A stretch of DNA of 32,050 nucleotides, taken from positions 1 to 32,050 of the forward strand of contig NZ_MKRN01000079.1 of NCBI RefSeq assembly GCF_001896955.1. The letters run 5' to 3'. Within the stretch, counting starts at the first letter, position 1. Each line of letters begins with the position of its first letter. The translations under genes and the position numbers were made by a program. The stretch is from Nitrobacter sp. 62-13 (GTDB lineage Bacteria > Pseudomonadota > Alphaproteobacteria > Rhizobiales > Xanthobacteraceae). The notes below the pieces were generated by a model. It was not told the origin of the DNA, did no database searches, and saw nothing but the letters and a program-made list of their open reading frames with translations. Of this stretch, positions 1 to 10,508 are shown one piece after another.

Positions 1-907
<907 letters not shown>

Positions 908-917
908 CTACATGATC

Positions 918-1460
918 TTACATCCGTTCCGGTCCACGCCCGATCGCCGCGACGCCGGTTCGTGATACCTCGACAAGACCGATCGGCCGCATCAGGTCGA
1001 CAAACTGATTGATCTTCGAGGTGCCCCCGGTGATCTCGAACACGAAGCTCTCGTTGGTGGCATCGACCACGCGGGCGCGAAACACCTCCGCGAGCCGCAT
1101 CGCCTCGATGCGCTGGTCGCCCGAGCCCTTGACCTTGACCATCGCCAGTTCGCGCTCGATGGATTTGCCGGTCAGCGTCATGTCCACGACCTGGTAGACC
1201 GGGATCATGCGATCGAGCTGATGCTTGATCTGCTGGATCACCATCGGGGTGCCGGTGGTGACAATGGTGATGCGCGAGACGTGCTTCTGGCTTTCGGTCT
1301 CCGACACCGTGAGGCTTTCGATGTTGTAGCCGCGGCCGGAGAACAAGCCGATCACCCGGGCCAGCACGCCGGGCTCGTTGGCGACCAGCACCGACAGCGT
1401 ATGCGTCTCGTTCGGATCGTGACGCTCTTCGAGAAAATAGGCGGAAGCGGGCTGGTTCAT
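918..1460 (-). CDS. ilvN: Acetolactate synthase small (regulatory) subunit
   Basis: ACT-domain protein: THTLSVLVANEPGVLARVIGLFSGRGYNIESLTVSETE...SRITIVTTG. Start at 1460 (MNQPAS) or 1466 (MKMNQ). Confidence 0.95.
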   Translation of the reverse strand: MNQPASAYFLEERHDPNETHTLSVLVANEPGVLARVIGLFSGRGYNIESLTVSETESQKHVSRITIVTTGTPMVIQQIKHQLDRMIPVYQVVDMTLTGKSIERELAMVKVKGSGDQRIEAMRLAEVFRARVVDATNESFVFEITGGTSKINQFVDLMRPIGLVEVSRTGVAAIGRGPERM

Positions 1461-1484
1461 CTTCAAATCCTGTCACTCTCTTTC

Positions 1485-1513
1485 GTCATGCCCGGCCTTG
1501 TGCTGGCAATGAC
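1485..1513. repeat. Imperfect palindrome of the GTCATGCCCGGC type in the ilvB-ilvN gap
   Basis: gtcatgcccggc-cttgt-gctggcaatgac: 12-bp arms with about 3 mismatches; resembles dispersed intergenic palindromes recalled from rhizobial genomes. Confidence 0.45.
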
Positions 1514-1525
1514 GACTTCTCCAGC

Positions 1526-3304
1526 TCACACCAGCGCCTTGCCGCCGGCGAAGGCGGCCGCGGTCGCATCGTCATTGGCTTCCGCCGGCAACAGCATTTC
1601 GTTATGCGCCTTGCCGGACGGAATCATCGGGAAGCAGTTTTCCAGCGCCGCGACGCGGCAGTCGAACAACACCGGCTTTTTCACCGAGATCATTTCCTTG
1701 ATCGCGCCGTCAAGATCGGACGGCTTTGTCGTCTGGATCCCGACGCAGCCGAAGGCATCGGCGAGCTTGACGAAATCCGGCAGCGCTTCCGAATATGAAT
1801 GCGACAGGCGATTGCCGTGCAGCAACTGCTGCCACTGCCGCACCATGCCCATGTACTGGTTGTTGAGGATGAAGATCTTGATCGGAAGCTCGTGCTGAAC
1901 AGCCGTGGACATTTCCTGCATCGTCATCTGCACGGAGGCATCGCCAGCGATGTCGATGACAAGGCTGTCGCGATGCGCCACCTGCGCGCCGAGCGCGGCC
2001 GGCAGGCCGTACCCCATGGTGCCGAGGCCGCCCGAGGTCATCAGGCGGTGCGGCTCCTCGAAGCCGAAGAACTGCGCCGCCCACATCTGATGCTGGCCGA
2101 CTTCGGTGGTGATGTAGGTGTCCCGTCCGCGCGTCGCCTCGAACAGGCGCTGGATCGCGAACTGCGGCAGGATCACGTCGTTGTTCTTCTTGTAGGCCAG
2201 CGAGTTGCGCGCGCGCCAGCGTCCGATCTCGAACCACCACGGATCGATCTTCGGCGCCTTGCCTTCAGCCTTGAATGCCTGCAACAGGTCGGCCATGACG
2301 TTGCCGGCATCGCCGATGATCGGCACATCGACACGGATGTTCTTGTTGATCGACGATGGATCGATGTCGATGTGAATCTTCTTTGACCCCGGCGAGAACG
2401 CGTCGGTGCGCCCGGTAATGCGATCGTCGAAGCGCGCGCCGATGCACAGCATGACGTCGCAATCGTGCATCGCCATGTTGGCTTCATAGGTGCCGTGCAT
2501 ACCGAGCATGCCCAGCCAGTTCTTGCCGGAGGCCGGGTAGGCGCCGAGCCCCATCAGGGTCGAGGTGATCGGAAAGCCCGTGGCTTCGACCAGCGCGCGC
2601 AATGTCTTCGAGGCGTCGCGGCCGGAATTGATGATTCCGCCGCCGGTATAAATCACCGGCCGCTTGGCATTGACCAGCAGCGACACCGCCTTGCGGATCT
2701 GTCCGGCATCGCCCTTGACCTGAGGCTTATACGAGACATGGACGTCCGACTTGCGCGGCGGCGTATAGGTTCCGGTCGCGAACTGCACGTCCTTCGGCAC
2801 GTCGACAACGACAGGTCCGGGCCGGCCCGTGGTCGCCACGTAGAATGCCTCGTGCAGCACCTTGGCGAGATCGTCGACATTGCGCACCAGCCAATTGTGC
2901 TTGGTGCAGGGCCTGGTGATGCCGACGGTGTCGCATTCCTGAAACGCATCGTTTCCGATCAGGTGGGTCGGCACCTGGCCGGTGATGCAGACCAGCGGGA
3001 TCGAATCCATCAGCGCATCGGTCAGCGGCGTCACCATGTTGGTGGCGCCGGGGCCCGAGGTCACGAGCACGACGCCCGGCTTGCCGGTCGAGCGGGCGTA
3101 GCCTTCGGCCGCATGACCGGCGCCCTGCTCGTGCCGCACCAGGATATGTTCGATGTCGCTCTGCTGAAAGATCTCGTCATAGACCGGAAGCACCGCTCCG
3201 CCCGGATAGCCGAAAATGTGTTTCACGCCGTGATCGACGAGGGCGCGGACGATCATGGCCGCACCGGTCATCTGTTGGGGGGCGTGGCGTTTGCTGTCGC
3301 TCAT
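1526..3304 (-). CDS. ilvB: Acetolactate synthase large (catalytic) subunit
   Basis: ThDP-enzyme motifs: GYPGGAVLPVYDEI, HEQGAGHAAEGYAR, GDASVQMTMQEMSTAVQHELPIKIFILNNQYMGMVRQWQ. Start set at MSDSKRHAPQQMTGAAM (ATG 3304); the track ORF over-extends into the leader. Confidence 0.96.
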   Translation of the reverse strand: MSDSKRHAPQQMTGAAMIVRALVDHGVKHIFGYPGGAVLPVYDEIFQQSDIEHILVRHEQGAGHAAEGYARSTGKPGVVLVTSGPGATNMVTPLTDALMDSIPLVCITGQVPTHLIGNDAFQECDTVGITRPCTKHNWLVRNVDDLAKVLHEAFYVATTGRPGPVVVDVPKDVQFATGTYTPPRKSDVHVSYKPQVKGDAGQIRKAVSLLVNAKRPVIYTGGGIINSGRDASKTLRALVEATGFPITSTLMGLGAYPASGKNWLGMLGMHGTYEANMAMHDCDVMLCIGARFDDRITGRTDAFSPGSKKIHIDIDPSSINKNIRVDVPIIGDAGNVMADLLQAFKAEGKAPKIDPWWFEIGRWRARNSLAYKKNNDVILPQFAIQRLFEATRGRDTYITTEVGQHQMWAAQFFGFEEPHRLMTSGGLGTMGYGLPAALGAQVAHRDSLVIDIAGDASVQMTMQEMSTAVQHELPIKIFILNNQYMGMVRQWQQLLHGNRLSHSYSEALPDFVKLADAFGCVGIQTTKPSDLDGAIKEMISVKKPVLFDCRVAALENCFPMIPSGKAHNEMLLPAEANDDATAAAFAGGKALV

Positions 3305-3333
3305 GGTCGGCTCCGTCGGCTCCGGATCGTCGG

Positions 3334-3359
3334 AAATAAAAAAGGGCCTCTGAAGGCCC
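3334..3359 (-). terminator. Intrinsic terminator/attenuator hairpin upstream of ilvB
   Basis: Minus strand GGGCCT-TCAG-AGGCCC followed by TTTTTTATTT: perfect 6-bp GC stem plus T tract, about 30 nt before the ilvB start. Confidence 0.8.
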
Positions 3360-3389
3360 CCGGGCGCACCGCCTTGGATTCGGACGGCC

Positions 3390-3458
3390 TTAGCCGTCCC
3401 GGGCGGCGCTCCAGGGTACGACGATAAGGGATACCAGGTCGGTAACAAAATTACGCAT
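3390..3458 (-). CDS. Putative branched-chain amino acid leader peptide, MRNFVTDLVSLIVVPWSAARDG*
   Basis: 22 codons plus stop read by hand from ATG 3458 to TAA 3390. Seven Val/Leu/Ile residues, six of them in the run L-V-S-L-I-V-V. Followed by overlapping hairpins and a terminator before ilvB. Confidence 0.75.
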   Translation of the reverse strand: MRNFVTDLVSLIVVPWSAARDG

Positions 3459-3554
3459 TTTATCGCCAGAATTCCCAAAGGTTGCGCGGGTTATAGAGGC
3501 CGGATTCGCTGTCGTCAACCGATTTCAGGCTCAAACGGCCGAACTCCACGATGC

Positions 3555-4256
3555 TCACTTCGTCCTCTCGGCCGGACCGACGCAACTGGGGTAAGGAGCT
3601 CGTTCTCCAGGAATTATCGGGCAAAGCTTCAAAGGCCCGAGCTTGTTATAGCGGTCAGACCACTTTGCAACGTCCACGGGTATCGGCTCCCTGGAAGGAG
3701 CCGCCCGCTCGGCCCACTGCACAGTATAAACGTCAGCCACTCCTTTGATGACCACGATCAACGCCGTCTCGCTTGTCGTGCCCCTGGTCATTGGAGTCGC
3801 GCCGCAGGAAACAACAGCGGCGATCGCATCGAAGCCACTCACTTTGTGGTTGTTGATGGATTGCGCGCTGAACGAACCCGGACACGCGCGCTTGAAACCA
3901 CCGGCCATCGCGTCGAAGACGACTTTGGGGGTTAGGCCAGGTTTCGCAGCGAGGCCTTTTATGCCCGTAACCGTGATGATCTGTGTCCAGTGGTCTACCG
4001 TCTCACCGGTCAACACCGCTTCCCGAAGATAGGATTGCGGCTGGGCTTTTTCGAATGCGGTTGTAAATCCCGCCGGATAGCCCGTGCCCATCAACTGACT
4101 GAAAATCGGGGTGATCGTTGTAGCGGACAAATTCTTATGCGCCTGCTCGGCGCTGCCCGCGTATGCGACCGCGCACCCGCATACTATTGTCGCAGCCACC
4201 TTTGAGGGCGTCTTCAAAAGACTTGTCGTGGTCATCGCGGATTTCATCAGCTTCAT
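3555..4256 (-). CDS. Hypothetical secreted protein
   Basis: 233-aa ORF with a signal-peptide-like N-terminus (KVAATIVCGCAVAYAGSAEQA); no family recognised. Confidence 0.65.
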   Translation of the reverse strand: MKLMKSAMTTTSLLKTPSKVAATIVCGCAVAYAGSAEQAHKNLSATTITPIFSQLMGTGYPAGFTTAFEKAQPQSYLREAVLTGETVDHWTQIITVTGIKGLAAKPGLTPKVVFDAMAGGFKRACPGSFSAQSINNHKVSGFDAIAAVVSCGATPMTRGTTSETALIVVIKGVADVYTVQWAERAAPSREPIPVDVAKWSDRYNKLGPLKLCPIIPGERAPYPSCVGPAERTK

Positions 4257-4279
4257 CAGACGCAGCTTTGAAGCGCATA

Positions 4280-5236
4280 TTATCTAAATGGAGCTTCAAA
4301 CCACGAACAAATCGCCGCTTCCGCGTCCTCAGGCCCCACCCATTCGAATTCCGGCAACTGGTGGCGGAACCATGTGAACTGCCGCTTGGCGTAATGGCGG
4401 GTGTCGGCGCGGCCAATCCCGGCAGCCTGCTCCAACGAAAGCTCACCGCGCAGATGCCGGATCAGCGCCGGCACGCCGTGCGCCTTCATCGCAGGCAAAA
4501 GCGGATCGAGGCGGCGTTCGGCCAGCGCCGCGACTTCCTCCAGCGCTCCGGCCTCGAGCATCGCACCGAAGCGGGCATCGATCCGCGCATAGAGCGCATC
4601 GCGATCCGGGGAAAGGAAGACCGCCCTCACCCGCCCGGGCGGCAGCAACGGCGGCAAGCCATCGCGATGCCAGTCGGTCAGCGAGCGGCCGGTCGCCTCG
4701 ACGACTTCGAGCGCGCGGGCGATGCGGGTGCGGTCGCGCGACTTCAGGCGCTCCGCCGCCGCCGGATCGCGCCGAGCGAGAACGGCATGCAATGCCTCGG
4801 GCCCTTCGCTTTCGAGTCGCGCCCGCACGGCGTCACGCACCCGGTACGGAATGGGCGGCACCGCCGACAGGCCGCGGGTCAGCGCCTTGAAGTAGAGACC
4901 GGAGCCACCGACAAAGATCGGCAGCCGGTTTTGCGTGCGCGCATCCTGAAGAGCTTTGGCCGCGTCGCCGACCCACATCCCCGCGGAGCAGTTCACGCTC
5001 GCATCGACATGACCGTAAAGCCGGTGCGGCGCGCGCGTTTCCTCGTCCGGCGTCGGACGTGCCGTGATGATACGGAGATCGCGATACACCTGCATGGAGT
5101 CGGTGTTGATGACGATGCCGCCGGTCCGCTCGGCAAGCGAAAGCGCCAGCGCCGACTTGCCGCTCGCCGTCGGTCCTGCGATAAGCACGGCGCCCGATGC
5201 TTCGCCTTCCGCCTCGCCAGGATTTACCCCGCTCAT
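4280..5236 (-). CDS. miaA: tRNA dimethylallyltransferase
   Basis: [61 protein letters not shown]...; P-loop and DSMQVY motifs. Track ORF over-extends to 5737. Confidence 0.95.
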   Translation of the reverse strand: MSGVNPGEAEGEASGAVLIAGPTASGKSALALSLAERTGGIVINTDSMQVYRDLRIITARPTPDEETRAPHRLYGHVDASVNCSAGMWVGDAAKALQDARTQNRLPIFVGGSGLYFKALTRGLSAVPPIPYRVRDAVRARLESEGPEALHAVLARRDPAAAERLKSRDRTRIARALEVVEATGRSLTDWHRDGLPPLLPPGRVRAVFLSPDRDALYARIDARFGAMLEAGALEEVAALAERRLDPLLPAMKAHGVPALIRHLRGELSLEQAAGIGRADTRHYAKRQFTWFRHQLPEFEWVGPEDAEAAICSWFEAPFR

Positions 5237-6128
5237 GTCGCTCGTCGCCACGCTGATCTGCAATCCTGCCAACCCCGCGCTCGATAGCACGGTGCTGGAC
5301 GGCGCGCGCGCAATTCTTGGCAATGCCGGGCCGGCGCATTGGCTGTGGGACGAAGTCGCGGCCGACATTCCCTTCGAAAGTGAGGAGACCATTCCTGCGA
5401 TCGTGCAGCGCCTGCGCGAAGCGCGCCGCGACCTGCCGATCGACATTGTGGTGCAGCCGCAGCTTGGCCGGCGCAAGAAGCTTTTTCTGGCCGACATGGA
5501 TTCCACCATGATCGGCCAGGAGTGCATCGACGAACTCGCCGATTTCGCCGGTCTCAAGGCGCATGTCGCCGCCATCACCGAACGCGCCATGCGCGGAGAA
5601 ATGAAATTCGAAGACGCGCTTCGCGAGCGGGTGGCGCTGTTGAAGGGCCTTCCCGTCACCGTTGTCGACGACGTACTGGCACAACGCATCACGCCGACGC
5701 CGGGCGGCCGCGAACTGGTCATGACCATGCGCGCCAATGGCGGCTATACCTGCCTGATCTCCGGCGGCTTTACGCTCTTTACGAAAGCGGTGGCCCCCAT
5801 GATCGGCTTCCAGGAAGATCGCGGCAATACGCTACTTATCGAAGACGGGAAATTGTCAGGCAAGGCCGCCGAACCGATCGTCGGCCGCGAGGCAAAACTT
5901 GCGACGCTGGTCGAACTGCGCGAGGCCTTCGATCTCGACAATGTCGATACGCTTGCCGTCGGCGACGGCGCCAACGACCTCGGCATGATTCAAAACGCAG
6001 GTCTTGGCGTCGCCTATCACGCCAAGCCGGCGGTTGCCGCAGCGGCCGCCGCGCGAATCGACTATGGCGACCTCACTGCCCTATTGTATGCGCAAGGATA
6101 TCGGCGCGACGAGTTCGTCAGCGAATAG
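5235..6128 (+). CDS. serB: Phosphoserine phosphatase
   Basis: HAD motifs: [22 protein letters not shown] and [29 protein letters not shown]. Start set at [11 protein letters not shown] (ATG 5235). Confidence 0.95.
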   Translation: MSLVATLICNPANPALDSTVLDGARAILGNAGPAHWLWDEVAADIPFESEETIPAIVQRLREARRDLPIDIVVQPQLGRRKKLFLADMDSTMIGQECIDELADFAGLKAHVAAITERAMRGEMKFEDALRERVALLKGLPVTVVDDVLAQRITPTPGGRELVMTMRANGGYTCLISGGFTLFTKAVAPMIGFQEDRGNTLLIEDGKLSGKAAEPIVGREAKLATLVELREAFDLDNVDTLAVGDGANDLGMIQNAGLGVAYHAKPAVAAAAAARIDYGDLTALLYAQGYRRDEFVSE

Positions 6129-6311
6129 ATTGGTTCTGGGGCATAGCAGATATCAATAACGTCGGCATTCCGAGGGGCGCGTAACTGCGAACCCGGAAAC
6201 CGTCATCCGTGCGACTGCTGTTACCCGAAACGCCCATACAGGGACCATGAATTTCTGGTCGGCTCGCATTGCAAGCCGTCGGAACGACGTGCTGAAGATG
6301 CGGTCGCCCGC

Positions 6312-7805
6312 CTACTTCAGACTCAGCGCCACGAACCGCAGTTCGCCCGCGCCGTTCGAGACCATCAGCAGCACAGCCTTTTTGCCGTCCTTCTTCAACT
6401 GGTCGACGCGCTTGCGGATATCGGAAGCGCTGCTCACGGCTTCCTGCGCCACCTCGACGATGACGTCGCCGGCGCTGAGCCGCTTCTCGGCAGCGTCCGA
6501 ATCCGCCTCCACATCGGTGACAACGACGCCCTTGACGCTGTCCTTGATCTTGTAGCGCGTCCTCAGATCCTTGCTCAGCGCGGCGAGATCGAGGCCGAGC
6601 GCCTTCTGCGTTTCGAGCTTGTCGCCGCCATCGGGCCTGGTCTTGACCGACACGGGCATGGCCTTGTCGCTGTCATCGAGCCGCCCCAGCGTCACTTTCC
6701 TGGTCTCTTCCTTGCCCTTGCGGATGACCACGACGTTGACGGTCTTGCCGACGGCGGTGTCGGCCACGATGCGTGACAGGTCCTTCGGCTCCTTGATGTC
6801 CTTTCCGTCGAAGGAGATGATGACGTCGCCCGGTTCGATGCCGGCGGGCTTGGCCGGCCCCTTGTCCTCGACCCCGGCGACCAGAGCCCCGCGCGTCGGC
6901 TTGATATTGAGACTGTCGGCGATTTCATCGGTGACCTGCTGGATGCGAACGCCGAGCCAGCCGCGCCGCAACTCACCGAACTGCCGCAACTGATCGACGA
7001 CGCCGGCGACCGTTTTCGATGGCACGGCGAAGCCGATGCCGATCGAGCCGCCTGACGGCGAGATGATCAGCGTGTTGACCCCGACGACCTCGCCGTCGAG
7101 GTTGAAAAGCGGACCGCCGGAGTTGCCGCGGTTGATGGCGGCGTCGGTCTGGATGTAGTTCTCATACGGACCGTTGTTGATGTCGCGGTTGCGCGCCGAG
7201 ACGATACCGGCGGTAACCGTGCCGCCGAGGCTGAACGGATTGCCGATGGCGATCACCCATTCGCCGAGCCGCAACTTGTCGGAATCGCCGAACTTGACGG
7301 CGGTCAGCGGGTGCGGCGGCTTGAACTTCAGCACGGCGAGATCGGTTTTCTTGTCCACGCCGACGATCTCGGCCTTGATCTTGGTGCCGTCATTCAAGAT
7401 GACGTTGATCTCGTCTGAATCCGCGATGACATGATTGTTGGTGACGACGATTCCGGAGGGATCGACGATGAACCCGGAGCCGAGCGAGTTGGTCTTGTGC
7501 GGCTGCAGGCCACCGTCCTTGCCGCTGCGGCGGTTCTTGAAGAAGTCGTCGAAAAACTCTTCGAACGGCGAACCCGGCGGAAGTTGCGGAATGGCGCGCC
7601 GCCCCTCCGCGCCGCCTTTGGCTTCGATCGTCTGGGTCGTGGAGATGTTGACCACCGCGTCGATCACCTTCTCCGCGACGTCGGCGATGCCGTCAGGACC
7701 GCGGGCCAGGGCTGGCGCGGATATCAGGACACTCGCGGCACCGAAGCAAAGCGCGGCCAGCAGGGAACGCCGGCGAAGTCTCAATGCGGGGATCGCTCCG
7801 GTCAT
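6312..7805 (-). CDS. degP: Periplasmic serine protease, DegP/DegQ (Do) family with PDZ domains
   Basis: Signal peptide; VTNNHVIADSDEI (His), DLAVLK (Asp), AAINRGNSGGPLF (Ser) catalytic motifs; PDZ segments. Confidence 0.93.
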   Translation of the reverse strand: MTGAIPALRLRRRSLLAALCFGAASVLISAPALARGPDGIADVAEKVIDAVVNISTTQTIEAKGGAEGRRAIPQLPPGSPFEEFFDDFFKNRRSGKDGGLQPHKTNSLGSGFIVDPSGIVVTNNHVIADSDEINVILNDGTKIKAEIVGVDKKTDLAVLKFKPPHPLTAVKFGDSDKLRLGEWVIAIGNPFSLGGTVTAGIVSARNRDINNGPYENYIQTDAAINRGNSGGPLFNLDGEVVGVNTLIISPSGGSIGIGFAVPSKTVAGVVDQLRQFGELRRGWLGVRIQQVTDEIADSLNIKPTRGALVAGVEDKGPAKPAGIEPGDVIISFDGKDIKEPKDLSRIVADTAVGKTVNVVVIRKGKEETRKVTLGRLDDSDKAMPVSVKTRPDGGDKLETQKALGLDLAALSKDLRTRYKIKDSVKGVVVTDVEADSDAAEKRLSAGDVIVEVAQEAVSSASDIRKRVDQLKKDGKKAVLLMVSNGAGELRFVALSLK

Positions 7806-8073
7806 CTTTCGAATCTCTCCTGGAGAGGCATGTCGTCGGGCCTACAGTGCGCCCGAACACCGTATCGACGCAAGCAGCGGAAATTGCGTTCGCCGACACC
7901 AACGGCATCGATTGCGGCGAAAAGCTGGCGCTGCCTTCACGATGCTGTTGCCGGGACGCCGTGCCACCGCTGGTTTTGCGAACCGGACCGCTCGCCCGAT
8001 GCAACGCCGTTCTTTGCACGGCTATGAACCGGCCATGACGGATCAGCCCGCTTTCGCCAAAACGCAAATGGCT

Positions 8074-8274
8074 TTAATGCCGGACCAGCCAGATCAGGAT
8101 CAGGCCCACGATGGCCGAACCGATGCCGATTATCCGCAACACGTGTTCCGGCGACGCCAATGCGCTTTTCATGGCCCGCCGCGTCAGATCCGGCGCCGCC
8201 GCGAACAGGATGCCTTCGAGCACGAAGAGAATACCAAGACCGATCAGGAAATCGGCAAAGGCAATGGAACCCAT
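8074..8274 (-). CDS. DUF2065 family small inner-membrane protein
   Basis: 66 aa, two hydrophobic segments (FADFLIGLGILFVLEGILFAAAP ... ILRIIGIGSAIVGLILIWLVRH-like), directly downstream of hflC. Confidence 0.85.
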   Translation of the reverse strand: MGSIAFADFLIGLGILFVLEGILFAAAPDLTRRAMKSALASPEHVLRIIGIGSAIVGLILIWLVRH

Positions 8275-8303
8275 CGGACGGCCCCCGGCATCCCGTCTCG
8301 GAG

Positions 8304-9200
8304 TTACTGCTTCGGCGCGGGTGCGGACGGCTTGCCGCCGGAATTTCCGAAGAAGCGGAAGAAGTCGGAATCGGGTTTCAGCAGGAAGCGCGTATCGCTA
8401 CCCTTCAAGCCGTTCTGATAGGCGGTCATCGACCGGTAGAACGCAAAGAACGCCGGCGCCTGATTGTAGGCCGCGGCAAACAGCCGGTTGCGCTCACCAT
8501 CGCCCTGACCGCGAATCTGCTCGGCCGCGGAATTGGCCTCGGCGATGATCACGGTCGCTTCGCGATCAGCCTTGGCCCGGATCTCCTGCGCTTTCTGACC
8601 GCCCTGAGCGCGGAACTCGGCGGCTTCGCGTTGCCGCTCGGTCTGCATCCGCTGATAGATCGCCTGGCTGTTCTGCTCGGGCAGATCGGCTCGGCGAATC
8701 CGGACGTCGACCACGGAGATACCGTATCCGGCGGCCTCCTTGTCGAGTTGGTCGCGAATGCGGGCCATCAGCATTTCGCGCTCGTCCCGCACGACCTGGA
8801 TGAACGTCACCTCGCCGAGAACCCGGCGCAGCGATGCGTTGAGCAGCGTCGTCAACTGAATATTGGCGGCCTGGACGGTGCCTACGCTTTGATAGAAGCG
8901 CAGCGCATCCTTGATTCGATAGCGCGCGAACGCATCGACGACGAGCCGCTTCTGATCCGATGCGATAACTTCCTGCGACGCCTGCTCGAGGTCTAGAATT
9001 CGCTTGTCGATCGGGATCACGGTATCGACGAACGGCGCCTTGAAATGCAATCCCGGCTCGGTGACGACGCGCACCGGTTCGCCGAGTCGCACCAGCAACA
9101 CCTGTTCGGTCTGGCTCACGGTGAATACGGAACTATATCCCACCACGAGCAAAGCCAGCCCGAGCAGCAATCCGGCAATTCCTAAAACTCCGATTTTCAT
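8304..9200 (-). CDS. hflC: Protease modulator HflC (SPFH/band-7)
   Basis: N-terminal TM, VFTVSQTEQVLLVRLGEPVRVVTEPGLHFKAPFVDTVIPIDKRIL; 4-bp overlap with the upstream gene. Confidence 0.94.
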   Translation of the reverse strand: MKIGVLGIAGLLLGLALLVVGYSSVFTVSQTEQVLLVRLGEPVRVVTEPGLHFKAPFVDTVIPIDKRILDLEQASQEVIASDQKRLVVDAFARYRIKDALRFYQSVGTVQAANIQLTTLLNASLRRVLGEVTFIQVVRDEREMLMARIRDQLDKEAAGYGISVVDVRIRRADLPEQNSQAIYQRMQTERQREAAEFRAQGGQKAQEIRAKADREATVIIAEANSAAEQIRGQGDGERNRLFAAAYNQAPAFFAFYRSMTAYQNGLKGSDTRFLLKPDSDFFRFFGNSGGKPSAPAPKQ

Positions 9201-10348
9201 CGAGCGCTCCCGTTCGTCTTGGCCGGCTGGTTCGCGGTCGCGCCGCCGCCGCGCTGCGATGTCAGTTCGTTCAACGGCAGGTAAGGCACAATACCGGAAG
9301 ACGATGAGCCCAGATCGTACACGAGCTTGTCCGCGTCCCCGAGCACATGCTCCATGGTCTCCAGGTAGATGCGCTCGCGCGTCACGTCAGGCGACGCCTT
9401 GTAGGCTTCATAAACCTGCAGGAACCGCGAACTCTGACCTTTGGCTTCGGCGATCGCCTGCTCCTTGTATCCTTCGGCATTCTGCACGATCTGCGCGCCC
9501 CGTCCGCGCGCGTCGGGAATGACGCGATTGGCATAGGTCTGGGCTTCGTTCTGCAGCCGCTCGAGGTCGGAGCGCGCTGCCTGCACGTCGCGGAATGAAT
9601 CGATGACCTGAGCCGGCGGGTCGACCTTCTGCATCTGCACCTGCTGGATCAGAACGCCGGCGCCGTACTGGTCCAACGTCTTCTGCATCAACTCCTGCAC
9701 GGAGGCTTCAATCTTGGTTCGCTCGGACGTCAGGATCGGTTGAATATCCGAACGTCCCACCCACTCGCGCATCGCGCTTTCCGCTACCGCCTTGACGGTA
9801 CCTTCCGGGTTCTGGATGTTGAACAGGAAGTCGCCCACCCCACCCGGCTTGATCCGCCACAACACGGTGAAATCGACGTCGACGATGTTTTCGTCGCCGG
9901 TCAGCATCAGGCTTTCCTCAGGCACATCGCGCATCGTGCTGGTGTTGCGCGCCGGGTCCTGCGCCAGCGTCAAACCGATATTGAGGGTCGAGACGCGCAG
10001 CGCCTTCGGCAGCAACACGGACTCGATCGGGTACGGCAGGTGATAGTTGAGGCCGGGCTGCACCGTCCGCACATGCTTGCCGAAGCGCAACACCACGCCG
10101 AGTTCTTCCGACTGCACGCGGAAGAAGCCGGACATGCCCCAGATCACAAGGGCGCCGATCAGGATCAGCACAATGCCCATGCCGCTGAGATGTCCGCCCG
10201 GCAGCAGTTGTCGGATACGTTCCTGAGCGCGGCGCAGCAGATCCTCGAGATCGGGCGGCTTCGGCCCCCCCGCCGGTTGCGGGCCGGATCCCCATGGTCC
10301 TTTCGGACCAGAGCCCCACGGACCTCCGCTTTGATTCTTCCACGGCAT
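9197..10348 (-). CDS. hflK: Protease modulator HflK (SPFH/band-7)
   Basis: Gly/Pro-rich N-terminus MPWKNQSGGPWGSGPKG, TM, FFRVQSEELGVVLRFGKHVRTVQPGLNYHLPYPIE. Confidence 0.95.
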   Translation of the reverse strand: MPWKNQSGGPWGSGPKGPWGSGPQPAGGPKPPDLEDLLRRAQERIRQLLPGGHLSGMGIVLILIGALVIWGMSGFFRVQSEELGVVLRFGKHVRTVQPGLNYHLPYPIESVLLPKALRVSTLNIGLTLAQDPARNTSTMRDVPEESLMLTGDENIVDVDFTVLWRIKPGGVGDFLFNIQNPEGTVKAVAESAMREWVGRSDIQPILTSERTKIEASVQELMQKTLDQYGAGVLIQQVQMQKVDPPAQVIDSFRDVQAARSDLERLQNEAQTYANRVIPDARGRGAQIVQNAEGYKEQAIAEAKGQSSRFLQVYEAYKASPDVTRERIYLETMEHVLGDADKLVYDLGSSSSGIVPYLPLNELTSQRGGGATANQPAKTNGSAR

Positions 10349-10508
10349 CGATACTCTCCTCCGCGCGGATCCGGGCTTCGCAAACCCCAGCCTCGCTCTG
10401 TCTGTTCGACCTTATAGGGGACGCACACGGCCCTTACAACGCGGCTTGTTGGCCGCAAGGAGCTATATCCGAACAGAAAATTGTCAATGTTAACGTCGCG
10501 GCGCGCGA

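Noticed and set aside
2465-3427. 320-aa plus-strand ORF opposite ilvB
   Set aside because: His/Arg/Asp-rich composition typical of antisense frames; the minus strand has unambiguous ThDP-enzyme motifs.
4163-5287. 374-aa plus-strand ORF opposite miaA
   Set aside because: Antisense of miaA; Arg-rich, no domain recognised.
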